This document shows positions 18,939 through 27,845 of a stretch of DNA of 33,048 nucleotides, piece after piece. Position 1 is the stretch's first letter. Each line of letters starts with the position of its first letter. This DNA is from Candidatus Blautia merdavium (GTDB lineage: Bacteria > Bacillota > Clostridia > Lachnospirales > Lachnospiraceae): positions 1 to 33,048 of the forward strand of contig DWVZ01000036.1 of NCBI GenBank assembly GCA_019119975.1, read 5' to 3'. The translations under genes and the position numbers were made by a program. The notes under the pieces were generated by a model. It made no database searches and was not told the origin of the DNA. It saw only the letters and a list, made by a program, of their open reading frames with translations.

Positions 18939-21174
18939 ACTGGCAGTCATCCTGATCTGCCTGATCATACTGCTGCCCTCTGCGGCAATGATGGTCGTCC
19001 GGCCGCATTACATTAAAGAAAAAACGGGAAAAGATGAATTTCCCTTCGCTTATTCCAGCGTAATGGAACAGCTGGTCACCAACAGCTATGTACTGTATGC
19101 AGAAGAACTTTTAAGCCAGGATAAAACTTTAACTCCCTGTGATATCTTCTTTCCCGACAATGTATTTTCATACAGCAGCGGGCTGGACGCGCAAACAGCA
19201 ACGGAAGAATTTGCAGAGGACACCGTGGATTCTTCCGATGGATCCTATCTGGCTGATACAATCTGGATAGAAGATCAGGTCCAGGCGAGTTACGATGACT
19301 GGAGCTCAACCTTTTCCCAGATGCGTTCTTATCTGGAATATGAGATTCTGGACAGGACCACCGGAAAAATACTGGACAGCAATCATTCCGCTCCGGGAAC
19401 GAAATCTTCTACCTATCAGTCCCTGGAGGAGATCCAGACCGATTCCGTGTTAAAAAATTCCTCTGACTATGCCTTTGCAGCGGCAATCGAATACGGAGAG
19501 AACGGGAACATTGAATCCACTCCCTTCTTCTCCCACGAAAAGAGCACTGCCTCCCAGGCATTGAATGAAAAGGCAAAATCCAATCCGTTCTCCTATATCA
19601 GTGAAAGTGAGGATCCCAATCTTACTTTCCGCAGACCGGAGAACCGAATCTATTGCTATACGATCACGAAGGACTCTCTGAAAGCACTGACGGAGGATTA
19701 TCCCGGTATTATTTATACCTACAATTCCAGTGATACCTCCACGGAAGACCTGATGATCTTTTTCCTTACTTTATCCGGCATCGTCGCCGGGGCTGCACTG
19801 CTGCTTCCCTTCATACGCCCGCTGAACACAGGGCGGGAACGGATTTTCCAGGTTCCCTTTGAACTGGTAGTGCTTATCAGCATCTCCGTGCTCAGTATCT
19901 CGGTGGCTGTGTCTGCCGATCCTTATACTATGAACCAGCAGTCCATCTACAGTGTACTGACCAGCATCGGCTGGCAGGACAGCGCTGCCAATGCCGCGCA
20001 GTATCTGTGGGGGCTTCTGGGATGGGTCATGATCTTCAGCGTGTTCTACTGGACCGCAGGATGCGCCCGGCTGATCTTTTCCATGGGTCCCAGGCAATAT
20101 ATCCGGGAGCATGTATTCTGCTACCGTTTCTTTCCCTGGATGAAAAAAATATGGGCGCAGATCTATGACAACCTGCTCCATATTAATTTAAAGGAAGACG
20201 CCAACCGGCTTCTTATTAAGATCGTACTGGTAAACTTTATCATACTGGGCTTTATCAGCCTGCTGTGGGTTTGGGGACTGGCAGCGCTGCTGGTTTATTC
20301 CATCGCCCTGTTCTTCCTCCTGCGGAAGTATTTCCGGAAGATCCAGGATCAGTACCAGCTGCTGCTGGAAGCTACCAATGAGCTTGCCCAGGGAAATCTG
20401 AACGGTACTATCCCGGAAGATCTGGGTGTCTTCGAGCCCTTCCGGGAGGAGATCGACAAGATCCAGACCGGGTTTAGAAAAGCGGTGGACGAAGAGGTCA
20501 AGAGTACCAAAATGAAGACCGATCTGATCACCAATGTGTCTCATGACCTGAAGACCCCCCTTACGGCGATCATCACTTATGTGGATCTGCTGAAACAGCC
20601 GGATCTGCCAGAAGAGGAAAAAACCAGGTACATCGGCATCCTGGACCAGAAAGCCAACCGTCTGAAATACCTCATCGAGGATCTGTTCGAGATCAGCAAG
20701 GCGACCAGCAAGGCTGTGACTCTGAACATCGCGGACATTGACCTGATCAGCCTTCTTCTCCAGGTAAAACTGGAACTGCAGGATAAGATCGAAGCCGCAG
20801 GACTGAATTTCCGCATGAACCTTCCGGAGCATAAGGTCATCCTTCCTCTGGACGGACAGCGCACCTACCGGATCTTAGAAAATCTGCTGGTGAACATTAC
20901 CAAATACGCCCTGCCGGGCACCCGGGTCTACGTTCATGCGGAGGACACGGAAAATCATGTGAAGATCATCATGAAAAACATCTCTGCTACGGAGCTGGAT
21001 TTCAGCCCGTCCGAGATCACCGAACGTTTTGTAAGGGGCGATGCCTCCCGGAACACAGAAGGAAGCGGTCTGGGGCTTGCCATTGCCAAAAGCTTTACTG
21101 AGCTTCAGGGCGGCAGGCTGGAAATCTTCACTGACGCGGACCTGTTTACCGTTGAAATTACATTTCTAAAATAA
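18910..21174 (+). CDS. Membrane sensor histidine kinase paired with the upstream response regulator
   Basis: Long extracytoplasmic region, multiple TM segments, HisKA VSHDLKTPLTAIITYVDLL and HATPase GSGLGLAIAKSFTELQGG. Overlaps the RR reading frame by 29 nt. Confidence 0.93.
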   Translation: MDTKSKNFHKLAVILICLIILLPSAAMMVVRPHYIKEKTGKDEFPFAYSSVMEQLVTNSYVLYAEELLSQDKTLTPCDIFFPDNVFSYSSGLDAQTATEEFAEDTVDSSDGSYLADTIWIEDQVQASYDDWSSTFSQMRSYLEYEILDRTTGKILDSNHSAPGTKSSTYQSLEEIQTDSVLKNSSDYAFAAAIEYGENGNIESTPFFSHEKSTASQALNEKAKSNPFSYISESEDPNLTFRRPENRIYCYTITKDSLKALTEDYPGIIYTYNSSDTSTEDLMIFFLTLSGIVAGAALLLPFIRPLNTGRERIFQVPFELVVLISISVLSISVAVSADPYTMNQQSIYSVLTSIGWQDSAANAAQYLWGLLGWVMIFSVFYWTAGCARLIFSMGPRQYIREHVFCYRFFPWMKKIWAQIYDNLLHINLKEDANRLLIKIVLVNFIILGFISLLWVWGLAALLVYSIALFFLLRKYFRKIQDQYQLLLEATNELAQGNLNGTIPEDLGVFEPFREEIDKIQTGFRKAVDEEVKSTKMKTDLITNVSHDLKTPLTAIITYVDLLKQPDLPEEEKTRYIGILDQKANRLKYLIEDLFEISKATSKAVTLNIADIDLISLLLQVKLELQDKIEAAGLNFRMNLPEHKVILPLDGQRTYRILENLLVNITKYALPGTRVYVHAEDTENHVKIIMKNISATELDFSPSEITERFVRGDASRNTEGSGLGLAIAKSFTELQGGRLEIFTDADLFTVEITFLK

Positions 21175-21184
21175 TCGGATAGAA

Positions 21185-21237
21185 AAGAAAACCTCGAAAA
21201 GGCGGTTTATCTGCCTCTGCGGGGTTTTCTCTTTTTG
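21185..21237. terminator. Hairpin terminator between convergent histidine kinase and hemerythrin genes
   Basis: gaaaacctcgaaaaggcggtttatctgcctctgcggggttttctcttttt; usable on both strands. Confidence 0.65.
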
Positions 21238-21242
21238 CTGTT

Positions 21243-21740
21243 TTAAAGGATTTCGGTATCGTTTTCCAATTCTTTGTTCAATCTCTGCAGGGTTTCCTGG
21301 GAGAGACTTCTCCTGGCATAGGGATAGATCACCTGGTTCTCCCGGTCAATGTGCCGTACCATCAAATAATAATATCCCATGGCGTTCGCCAGTATCTGAA
21401 GCTTGTTTTCCCCGTCAGGCGACTCTTCCCAGTCCTTCAAAGCAGCGTCCAGCGCACCGGCATAAAGCCTTGCCAGATCATGTTCCACCATCATGCCGTG
21501 CTGGACCAGGTTCACAGCAACTTCTCCCAGTTCCTCCATCATTGCCTGAAAAAGCAGCTTCTCTTCCCTCTGGTGATGCTGCTTATCCACAAAGCTGCGG
21601 ATAAAAGACACCGCCTCCCGGAATTCTTCTAAGTCGATCTGATCCTGCTCCAGGAAGATCAGACATTTTTTCTTCAAATCTTCCATAGACTCCGAAATCT
21701 TTTTATGCTCTTCCATGAAGGTTTGTATGATATCTGACAT
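21243..21740 (-). CDS. Hemerythrin-like (HHE) domain protein
   Basis: EEHKKISESMEDLKKK, FVDKQHHQREEKLLFQAM, HGMMVEHDLARLY, MVRHIDRENQVIYPYARR give spaced His/Glu ligands. Start MSDIIQTF at 21740. Confidence 0.85.
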   Translation of the reverse strand: MSDIIQTFMEEHKKISESMEDLKKKCLIFLEQDQIDLEEFREAVSFIRSFVDKQHHQREEKLLFQAMMEELGEVAVNLVQHGMMVEHDLARLYAGALDAALKDWEESPDGENKLQILANAMGYYYLMVRHIDRENQVIYPYARRSLSQETLQRLNKELENDTEIL

Positions 21741-21853
21741 GGCTTTCCCCTTTCTACGGTTATTTTCCATCTTTCGCCTTTACTGGCTTTGTGTTCCTAA
21801 GCGTTTAACCTTTCCAGAACCTGGCGGATATCCATTCCATGGACCACGCAGGC

Positions 21854-23491
21854 TTATTCTGGAAAGAATCGTTTCATATCTTCCTCTACAGTAGTAATTC
21901 CGGCTATGCCGAAGGTATCTACCAGTACCTTTGCCACATTGGGAGACAGAAACGCCGGAAGGGTTGGTCCCAGGTGAATGTTCTTCACACCCAGATGCAG
22001 CAGCGCCAGGAGCACAATGACTGCCTTCTGCTCGTACCATGAAATGTTGTAAATGATCGGCAGGTCATTGATATCCTCCAGTCCGAATACTTCCTTTAGC
22101 TTCAGGGCGATCACTGCCAGAGAATAGCAGTCATTGCACTGTCCCGCATCTAAGACTCTCGGAATGCCTCCGATGTCTCCCAGGTTCAGTTTATTGTATT
22201 TATATTTCGCACAGCCTGCTGTCAGGATAATGGTATCTTCGGGCAGAGCCTTTGCGAAATCCGTATAGTAATTTCTGGACTTGCTTCTTCCGTCACAGCC
22301 TGCCATGACCACGAATTTCTTCACAGCGCCGGATTTTACCGCGTCTACCACCTGATCTGCAAGGGCAAGTACCTGATTGTGGGCAAAGCCTCCTGTGATC
22401 TCCCCGGTTTCGATCTCTGTGGGAGCCGGACATCTCTTAGCATGTGCAATGATCTGGCTGAAATCCTTGGCGCCGTCTGCCTGTGCCTCAATGTGCTTAC
22501 AGCCTGGGAATCCCACAGCGCCTGTAGTATAAACCCGGTCCTTATAGCTGTCGCTGGGCGGCACCAGACAGTTGGTGGTCAGCAGGATGGGACCGCCGAA
22601 GGAGTCAAATTCCTCTTTCTGCTTCCACCATGCATTTCCATAATTCCCCGCGAAGTGGCTGTACTTTTTAAACGCAGGATAATAATGCGCCGGCAGCATC
22701 TCCGAATGGGTATAGACATCCACTCCGGTTCCCTGGGTCTGTTCCAGCAGCATCTCCAGATCTCTCAGATCGTGACCGGAGATCAGAATTGCCGGATTTT
22801 TCCTGACGCCGATGCTGACTTTGGTGATCTCGGGATTTCCATAATGCCCGGTATTGGCTTTGTCCAAAAGCGCCATCACATCTACGCCGTACTTGCCTGC
22901 CTCCATCACCAGGGCAACCAGCTGATCCCCGCTGAGTGAATCATCCATGGCCTTCGCAAGGGCAGACTGGAGAAAGGCATCGATCTCCGGCTGCTCTTCT
23001 CCCAGTGTATTGGCGTGCTTTAAGTAAGCTGCCATTCCCTTAAGTCCATAAGTAAGCAGCTCTCTTAAGCTTCGCACATCTTCGTTTTCTGCGGCAAGAA
23101 CGCCTGCTTTCGGACACGCGCTGATTTCTTCCTGTCCGGCAGGATTCCAGCGTGCTGCCTGGGAAAGCGCTTCTTTCTCTTTTATCATGTCCAGTGCGTC
23201 AGCTTTTAATTCTAAAGTTTTTTTGATGGTGTCCAGGATCCTGGCATCGTCAAAATTGGCGTTTGTAATGGTAAGGAAAAGGTTTTCTGTTACCTGATGG
23301 TTCCAGGCAGTCTCCGGTTTTTTCCCTTCCTCACGCAGAATGGTCAGTACCTGGGAAAATCCTTTGGTCGCATACAGCAGCACATCCTGCAGTCGCGCGG
23401 TCTCCGGCTTTTTCCCGCATACCCCGGACTGGGTGCAGCCCTGATTGCCTGCGGTTTCCTGACACTGATAGCAAAACATCTTGGTCTCCAT
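21854..23491 (-). CDS. hcp: Hydroxylamine reductase / hybrid cluster protein
   Basis: N-terminal [22 protein letters not shown] cysteine cluster; [76 protein letters not shown]. Confidence 0.96.
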   Translation of the reverse strand: METKMFCYQCQETAGNQGCTQSGVCGKKPETARLQDVLLYATKGFSQVLTILREEGKKPETAWNHQVTENLFLTITNANFDDARILDTIKKTLELKADALDMIKEKEALSQAARWNPAGQEEISACPKAGVLAAENEDVRSLRELLTYGLKGMAAYLKHANTLGEEQPEIDAFLQSALAKAMDDSLSGDQLVALVMEAGKYGVDVMALLDKANTGHYGNPEITKVSIGVRKNPAILISGHDLRDLEMLLEQTQGTGVDVYTHSEMLPAHYYPAFKKYSHFAGNYGNAWWKQKEEFDSFGGPILLTTNCLVPPSDSYKDRVYTTGAVGFPGCKHIEAQADGAKDFSQIIAHAKRCPAPTEIETGEITGGFAHNQVLALADQVVDAVKSGAVKKFVVMAGCDGRSKSRNYYTDFAKALPEDTIILTAGCAKYKYNKLNLGDIGGIPRVLDAGQCNDCYSLAVIALKLKEVFGLEDINDLPIIYNISWYEQKAVIVLLALLHLGVKNIHLGPTLPAFLSPNVAKVLVDTFGIAGITTVEEDMKRFFPE

Positions 23492-23596
23492 ATTTTATAT
23501 CCTCCTACTACAATATATTTCTGGTTCCTCTTCCTTACAGCCAGTAAGGAATTACCCATCTGTATCTTTGATGGCTTTTGTTTTCTTTCAAGTGGT

Positions 23597-23638
23597 ATTA
23601 TAATCGACAGGAAAATTATGTCCGTGGTTAAAACCACG
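23597..23638 (-). promoter_or_regulatory. Putative hcp promoter -10 plus upstream inverted repeat CGTGGTT-AA-AACCACG
   Basis: Inverted repeat 23623-23638; minus-strand TATAAT at 23597-23602; repeat centre lies about 40 bp upstream of the implied start site. Confidence 0.45.
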
Positions 23639-24042
23639 AAAATAAATATTTTTTCTCTTGACCGTGAAATTTTTCTATATTACACTGAAGCTACAGACAA
23701 AGCCTGTGCGGAAAGCAAGTCTCTGTCGGTTCCTTTTTTCTCTAAGGATCTGACCCCTTCAGGACATTTTCCACTTTTTCAAGACAATTTCTATCAGATA
23801 TCCACACACATCCCCAAAGAATCCACTGGATCTGACAGCAAGCTCTGTCCCCTGGATCTCTGTCCTTTTTTTCATTCTGTAAAATCAGCAAAACAATCTG
23901 AACCATCTCGAATGAATCTCAAATGAATCACAACCATTTCAAATCATTGCAAATCTCAGTAAAACACGTTGTCTGCCGCTTTCCTTTCTGTTATAGTGAA
24001 AGCAGAAGCAGCTTTCCGCACTTGTTTTACGGAAAGGAGTCT

Positions 24043-24927
24043 ATGCACAAAAGTACAACTGTCAATTCTGCTCATACAAAAGAGAAAATTCCTGCCGCGT
24101 GCCAGGAAGAAGATGCTGCACTGAAGACCATGATGCAGTTTTTCGCGGAGGAACTCCTGCCCTATTTCGGTATCACAGGGAAAGTCGCAGGCTTTGCCCC
24201 CACGGAACTGGTGCAGCTGGAGATCCAGAAGTTTTTCCAGGATTTTAACCTGATCATGCAGGATGGCTCCTGGAAGCACTTTGAATTCCAAAGTACCAAC
24301 GGCGGTCTCTCTGACCTGAAAAGATTCCGGGTCTATGAGGCTGTGACCAGCTACCAGAACCGGGTTCCGGTTACCACCTATGTCCTGTACTCCGGCACCA
24401 TCCGCAGACCCATGACGCAGTTCACGGAAGGACTGAACACCTACCGGATACAGCCAATCCTGATGCAGGACCAGGATGCAGACGTCCTTTTTCGGACGTT
24501 AAGCGAAAAGGCGGCAAACGGCACGCTGAACCGAAAGGATCTGATCCCTATGGTCTTATCTCCCCTCATGGGCGGAGATATGCCCCAGAAGGAGCGGATC
24601 AAAAACTCCTGCCTGCTCCTGAAAAAAGCCGGAAGCTGCATGAGTTCTGACGAAATACATAAGATGGAGGCGGTGATTTATGCCATGGCAGAAAAATTTT
24701 TAGAAAGCGTGGATTTAGAAAAAATGAAGGAGGAAATCAGTATGACAAGACTTGGACAGATGTTGATGGAGGAAGGATTCTCCCGGGGAATCGAAAATGA
24801 AAAGATTACGGCAGCACGGAGTATTCTGGACCTGCTAAGCCCAGAGATTATTGCAGAACGGCTCGAGGTGCCCTTGGAAAAGGTTTTGGAGCTGAAAGCG
24901 GAACAAGGTAAAAACCGCCAGGAGTGA
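24043..24927 (+). CDS. Rpn-family PD-(D/E)XK nuclease / putative transposase-type protein
   Basis: ELVQLEIQKFFQDFNLIMQDGSWKHFEFQSTNGG (D...ExQ core), LNTYRIQPILM, C-terminal EEGFSRGIENEKITAARSILDLLSPEIIAERLEVPLEKVLELK. Start ATG 24043 with GGAAAGGAG RBS. Confidence 0.75.
   Translation: MHKSTTVNSAHTKEKIPAACQEEDAALKTMMQFFAEELLPYFGITGKVAGFAPTELVQLEIQKFFQDFNLIMQDGSWKHFEFQSTNGGLSDLKRFRVYEAVTSYQNRVPVTTYVLYSGTIRRPMTQFTEGLNTYRIQPILMQDQDADVLFRTLSEKAANGTLNRKDLIPMVLSPLMGGDMPQKERIKNSCLLLKKAGSCMSSDEIHKMEAVIYAMAEKFLESVDLEKMKEEISMTRLGQMLMEEGFSRGIENEKITAARSILDLLSPEIIAERLEVPLEKVLELKAEQGKNRQE
24742..24927 (+). CDS. Putative intragenic, in-frame short form of the Rpn protein (RpnS-like)
   Basis: Consensus AAGGAGG at 24727-24733, 8-nt spacer, then ATG in the parent frame; product MTRLGQMLMEEGFSRGIENEKITAARSILDLLSPEIIAERLEVPLEKVLELKAEQGKNRQE. 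Confidence 0.4.
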   Translation: MTRLGQMLMEEGFSRGIENEKITAARSILDLLSPEIIAERLEVPLEKVLELKAEQGKNRQE

Positions 24928-25035
24928 GAAAACAATTTCAGCAGTGCAATCCCTGCGTTCTGCACAGCTGACCTGGAACATGATATGTGCTAACCATTTT
25001 CGTAATCTGTAAAATTATAGGCGCTATATGTAAAA

Positions 25036-25090
25036 ACAGCCAGCCAAAGGTCTGTTCTTCAGACTTTTGACTGGCTGTCTTATTTTTTTA
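25036..25090. terminator. Bidirectional hairpin terminator at the end of the SipW/TasA-like cluster
   Basis: acagccagccaaaggtctg-ttctt-cagacttttgactggctgtcttatttttt; A-run on left. Confidence 0.85.
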
Positions 25091-25147
25091 CCTGTCAATA
25101 TACTGCCGCACGCTTTTCTTTCTTCTTGTTCTGCTTCATATCTTGCC

Positions 25148-26281
25148 TTATCTTCTGCGTTTTAGGAAGTAGAATGCACCTCCCGCCGCAGCTGCCGCCA
25201 CTGCAGCGCCCGCTGCCACAAAAGGAATCGGGCTGACACCGTTCTCATCGGTATCCTCATCCAAATCCATCTGAGCGAGCGGTACTTCTTCCTCTTCGAT
25301 TTCAGAGGAGCCGCTCTCTGCGTCGTCCGCTCCATCACCTAAATCTGTCTGTCCAAGAGGTACTTCCTCTCCCGGAATGGTTTCCGTTCCATCTCCAGCT
25401 GCCTGTGTGCCGTCGGTTCCTGCGGTTCCTGCTCCTGCGCCTGCCGTACCTGCGTCAGCTGTGCCTGCCGCTCCGGTTCCTGCGGTTCCTGCTCCTGCAC
25501 CAGCCGTACCTGTGTCAGCTGTACCTGCCGCTCCAGTCCCGGCAGTACCTGTGGTTCCCGCGGTTCCGGTTCCTGTCGTGGTACCTGCTGCCTGATTTAT
25601 AACGGTGGTAGTTCCGGGTATGGTTTCTGTCTCAGTGACCACATCTCCCGGTACTGTTTCTGTTCTGGTTATGGTATCGCCGGGTACCTCCACTTCATTG
25701 ACCACCGGCTCCAGGGTGCTGGTGTATAAAAATGTAATCTCATTATCACTGCTGTTTTCCGACAATGTAATGCTCTGACTCGGTGTATCACAGACATAAT
25801 TTTCCACCTGTTCCCTGTAATAAACAAGCTCCTGCCCCACATTGCCCTGGGCGATCACCGGAGGAGCTACATCTTCCTGACTCTGTCTGTCCACATAGCG
25901 GATCCTATATTCCACAGCATCGGTCACTGCGCTGTATTTCACCACCAGATTCTCGTTTCCCGAAACCACATCGGTTGCAGGATACCAGTCTGTATTCATG
26001 ACATAACGGTCCTCATACTCTGTCTCATACACCAGATCTTCCGGTGTGGGAAGCATGGGTATCGTTTCACCTGCCGGGACCTTCACCTTGATGCTTCCGG
26101 TCTTCTCCGTCACCTGGGCGCCCAGAGCCATGTACGCTTGGACAAATTCCTCACTGAACCTTGCCACATTTCCGGGTCTTAAGGTAACGGTATATTCTGA
26201 TGCAGCTGAAACGGGAAGTGCCGTCAGACCGATTCCAAGACAGACAGCTGCAGCAGTCTTCCATAAATTTCTTTTTCTCAT
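25148..26281 (-). CDS. Secreted surface protein: signal peptide, MucBP-like domain, 11-residue and GTA-rich repeats, C-terminal TM anchor
   Basis: Signal MRKRNLWKTAAAVCLGIGLTALPVSAA; MucBP-like VEYRIRYVDRQSQEDVAPPVIAQGNVGQELVYYREQVENYVCD...EITFLYTS; repeats; C-terminal PIPFVAAGAAVAAAAAGGAFYFLKRRR. Confidence 0.8.
   Translation of the reverse strand: MRKRNLWKTAAAVCLGIGLTALPVSAASEYTVTLRPGNVARFSEEFVQAYMALGAQVTEKTGSIKVKVPAGETIPMLPTPEDLVYETEYEDRYVMNTDWYPATDVVSGNENLVVKYSAVTDAVEYRIRYVDRQSQEDVAPPVIAQGNVGQELVYYREQVENYVCDTPSQSITLSENSSDNEITFLYTSTLEPVVNEVEVPGDTITRTETVPGDVVTETETIPGTTTVINQAAGTTTGTGTAGTTGTAGTGAAGTADTGTAGAGAGTAGTGAAGTADAGTAGAGAGTAGTDGTQAAGDGTETIPGEEVPLGQTDLGDGADDAESGSSEIEEEEVPLAQMDLDEDTDENGVSPIPFVAAGAAVAAAAAGGAFYFLKRRR
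25421..25540 (-). repeat. Two tandem 60-nt units encoding a 20-aa Gly/Thr/Ala repeat
   Basis: 25421-25480 and 25481-25540 (tgcggttcctgctcctgc...) align at a 60-nt period; a degenerate third unit follows. Confidence 0.85.
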
Positions 26282-26369
26282 ATCTGTTTTCCTGCCTTTC
26301 TGTGTCCTCGCCTATCTGCATAACTCCCGGCAAAACCTGTTTCCTTCGTTATCTACCGGGATTCTGTCT

Positions 26370-27188
26370 TCAGTTCTGACGGTCCTTCTTCCTGGTGCCG
26401 ATCACAACTGCAATGATCAGGACACAGAGACCCATCAGTGCTACCAGAGGCAGGATCACCGTAGTATCTCCTGTCTTGACCCGCTGGATGATGGTTTTGT
26501 CAGCCTCCTTCACAGTCCTGGTGACAACTCTGTCGTCTCCTTTGACCTGTTCTGTGACAATCTGGTCCTCTCCTTTGACCTCCCTGACAACTTCTTCCGG
26601 GTCGTCATAGCTTACATGGAATTTAAACTGAAAGGTTCCCTGCACATCCTGGTAAGAATTTCCTCCGGTCTGTCCGTCCAGGGACACATTCAGGGCAATG
26701 ACTGCTTCCTCATCCTTTGCGAGAGTGGCAACCTTGATTCCCTTCTCTCCATACTGGTCCAGCACTGTATTAATATCCGCCAGACCTTCCTTATCCCCGC
26801 CGATCCACGCGTCTTCCTCTTGGGCGCCGCCGTAAATCATCTGCGGATTCCCGTCATTGACGCCTTCCTGGGTAACGGTGAGGGAAAAATCATAACCGGC
26901 TCCGGATGTCTCCTGGCGGGTTTTTTCCAGCTCCTGGATCACTTCCACTTCCATGAAAAAGTCCACGGTCCTGTCATAGGTATTGCGCAGGATGATTTCC
27001 TGCGTCCTCTCATCTCCGGGAAGCATATTTTCAAAAGCTGTCCCGAAGTTCTCCAAATCATCATAATTATACTGGATCTCTTCACTTCCATCGAACGTGG
27101 CAGTGGGTGTTTCCGCCGCACAGACTCCCATGGACATGCCAAAGACCAGAGTGAGCATCATGCCGAATATTCCAATTTTCTTTTTCAT
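26370..27188 (-). CDS. Camelysin/TasA-related extracellular protein with conventional signal peptide and C-terminal TM (sortase-signal-like VKTGD)
   Basis: Signal MKKKIGIFGMMLTLVFGMSMGVCAAE; NMLPGDERTQEIILRNTYDRTVDFFMEVEV resembles the TasA PGD-x-x-x-x-x-V/I-x-N strand; tail QRVKTGDTTVILPLVALMGLCVLIIAVVIGTRKKDRQN. Confidence 0.7.
   Translation of the reverse strand: MKKKIGIFGMMLTLVFGMSMGVCAAETPTATFDGSEEIQYNYDDLENFGTAFENMLPGDERTQEIILRNTYDRTVDFFMEVEVIQELEKTRQETSGAGYDFSLTVTQEGVNDGNPQMIYGGAQEEDAWIGGDKEGLADINTVLDQYGEKGIKVATLAKDEEAVIALNVSLDGQTGGNSYQDVQGTFQFKFHVSYDDPEEVVREVKGEDQIVTEQVKGDDRVVTRTVKEADKTIIQRVKTGDTTVILPLVALMGLCVLIIAVVIGTRKKDRQN
26448..26579 (-). repeat. Four consecutive 11-residue repeats (VKGEDQIVTEQ/VKGDDRVVTRT/VKEADKTIIQR/VKTGDTTVILP)
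   Basis: Read directly from the ORF translation; period 33 nt. Confidence 0.75.
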
Positions 27189-27204
27189 GATTACCTCCCG
27201 TCCA

Positions 27205-27843
27205 TTATTCCTCTATGCTGATAATGGTGCCTTCCTCATCAAAGGTAGGGAACACGCCCCACTCCGCTAAGATGGCGTCCTCCGCGGAGGATACCTGCAC
27301 CGCATCCGCGTCCACACTTAACTGCACTGCTTTATCTGTATACCTGTTGCCCAAATCCTCCGAAATCTCCAGGGCTTTCAGAATCGAGGCAGTCGATGTC
27401 CCTGCTTCCACCGGATAGCGGTAATACAGATACAGGTTTTCCTCATTCCCGTCTGTATTCTCCATTACATACCATCCTTCCTCCGGCGTCACGGCAATCT
27501 TGCCGCTCTCTCCTTCAAAATCCTTCTCAAATGCTTCTCCCGTGCCGTCTCCCCAGGATTTTGTCACGGTCACCCGGGTATACAGCGGAGTATTTCCTGT
27601 ATTCTTTACAACAAGTTTGTTTTCCAAATCAATCGACGCACCAGGCATGGCATCATCAAAAGTATAACTTTCCGCTGCCTTCTCCCCGGTTGTCTCATCC
27701 ATCAGGTCAATGCTCAATTCGGGCGTATTGATCTGCTGCCGCACTTCCTGCCCGTCTGCCTGAAAATATGCCAATGAACCGCCGATGAATGCTGTTGTCA
27801 CGAGAGCGGCTGCCACGCCCATAAGGATTAACTTTTTCTTCAC
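27205..27843 (-). CDS. TasA/CalY-like protein with SipW-type signal peptide
   Basis: GTG start at 27843 with AAAGGAGAG RBS; VKKKLILMGVAAALVTTAFIGGSLAYFQAD; DLENKLVVKNTGNTPLYTRVTVTKSW; VDADAVQVSSAEDAILAEWG. Confidence 0.8.
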   Translation of the reverse strand: MKKKLILMGVAAALVTTAFIGGSLAYFQADGQEVRQQINTPELSIDLMDETTGEKAAESYTFDDAMPGASIDLENKLVVKNTGNTPLYTRVTVTKSWGDGTGEAFEKDFEGESGKIAVTPEEGWYVMENTDGNEENLYLYYRYPVEAGTSTASILKALEISEDLGNRYTDKAVQLSVDADAVQVSSAEDAILAEWGVFPTFDEEGTIISIEE

Positions 27844-27845
27844 TT

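Noticed and set aside
23297-23926. 209-aa plus-strand ORF covering the hcp upstream region
   Set aside because: Partly antisense to hcp, composition not protein-like; region better explained as promoter/intergenic.
24043-24927. Rpn-family gene as evidence of an insertion sequence
   Set aside because: No terminal inverted repeats or target duplications seen; Rpn proteins are PD-(D/E)XK nucleases and not proof of a mobile element.
25421-25540. CRISPR-like array
   Set aside because: Repeat is coding, contiguous at 60 nt without unique spacers.
26046-27221. 391-aa plus-strand ORF
   Set aside because: Antisense to the camelysin-like and MucBP-like genes, no recognisable domain.
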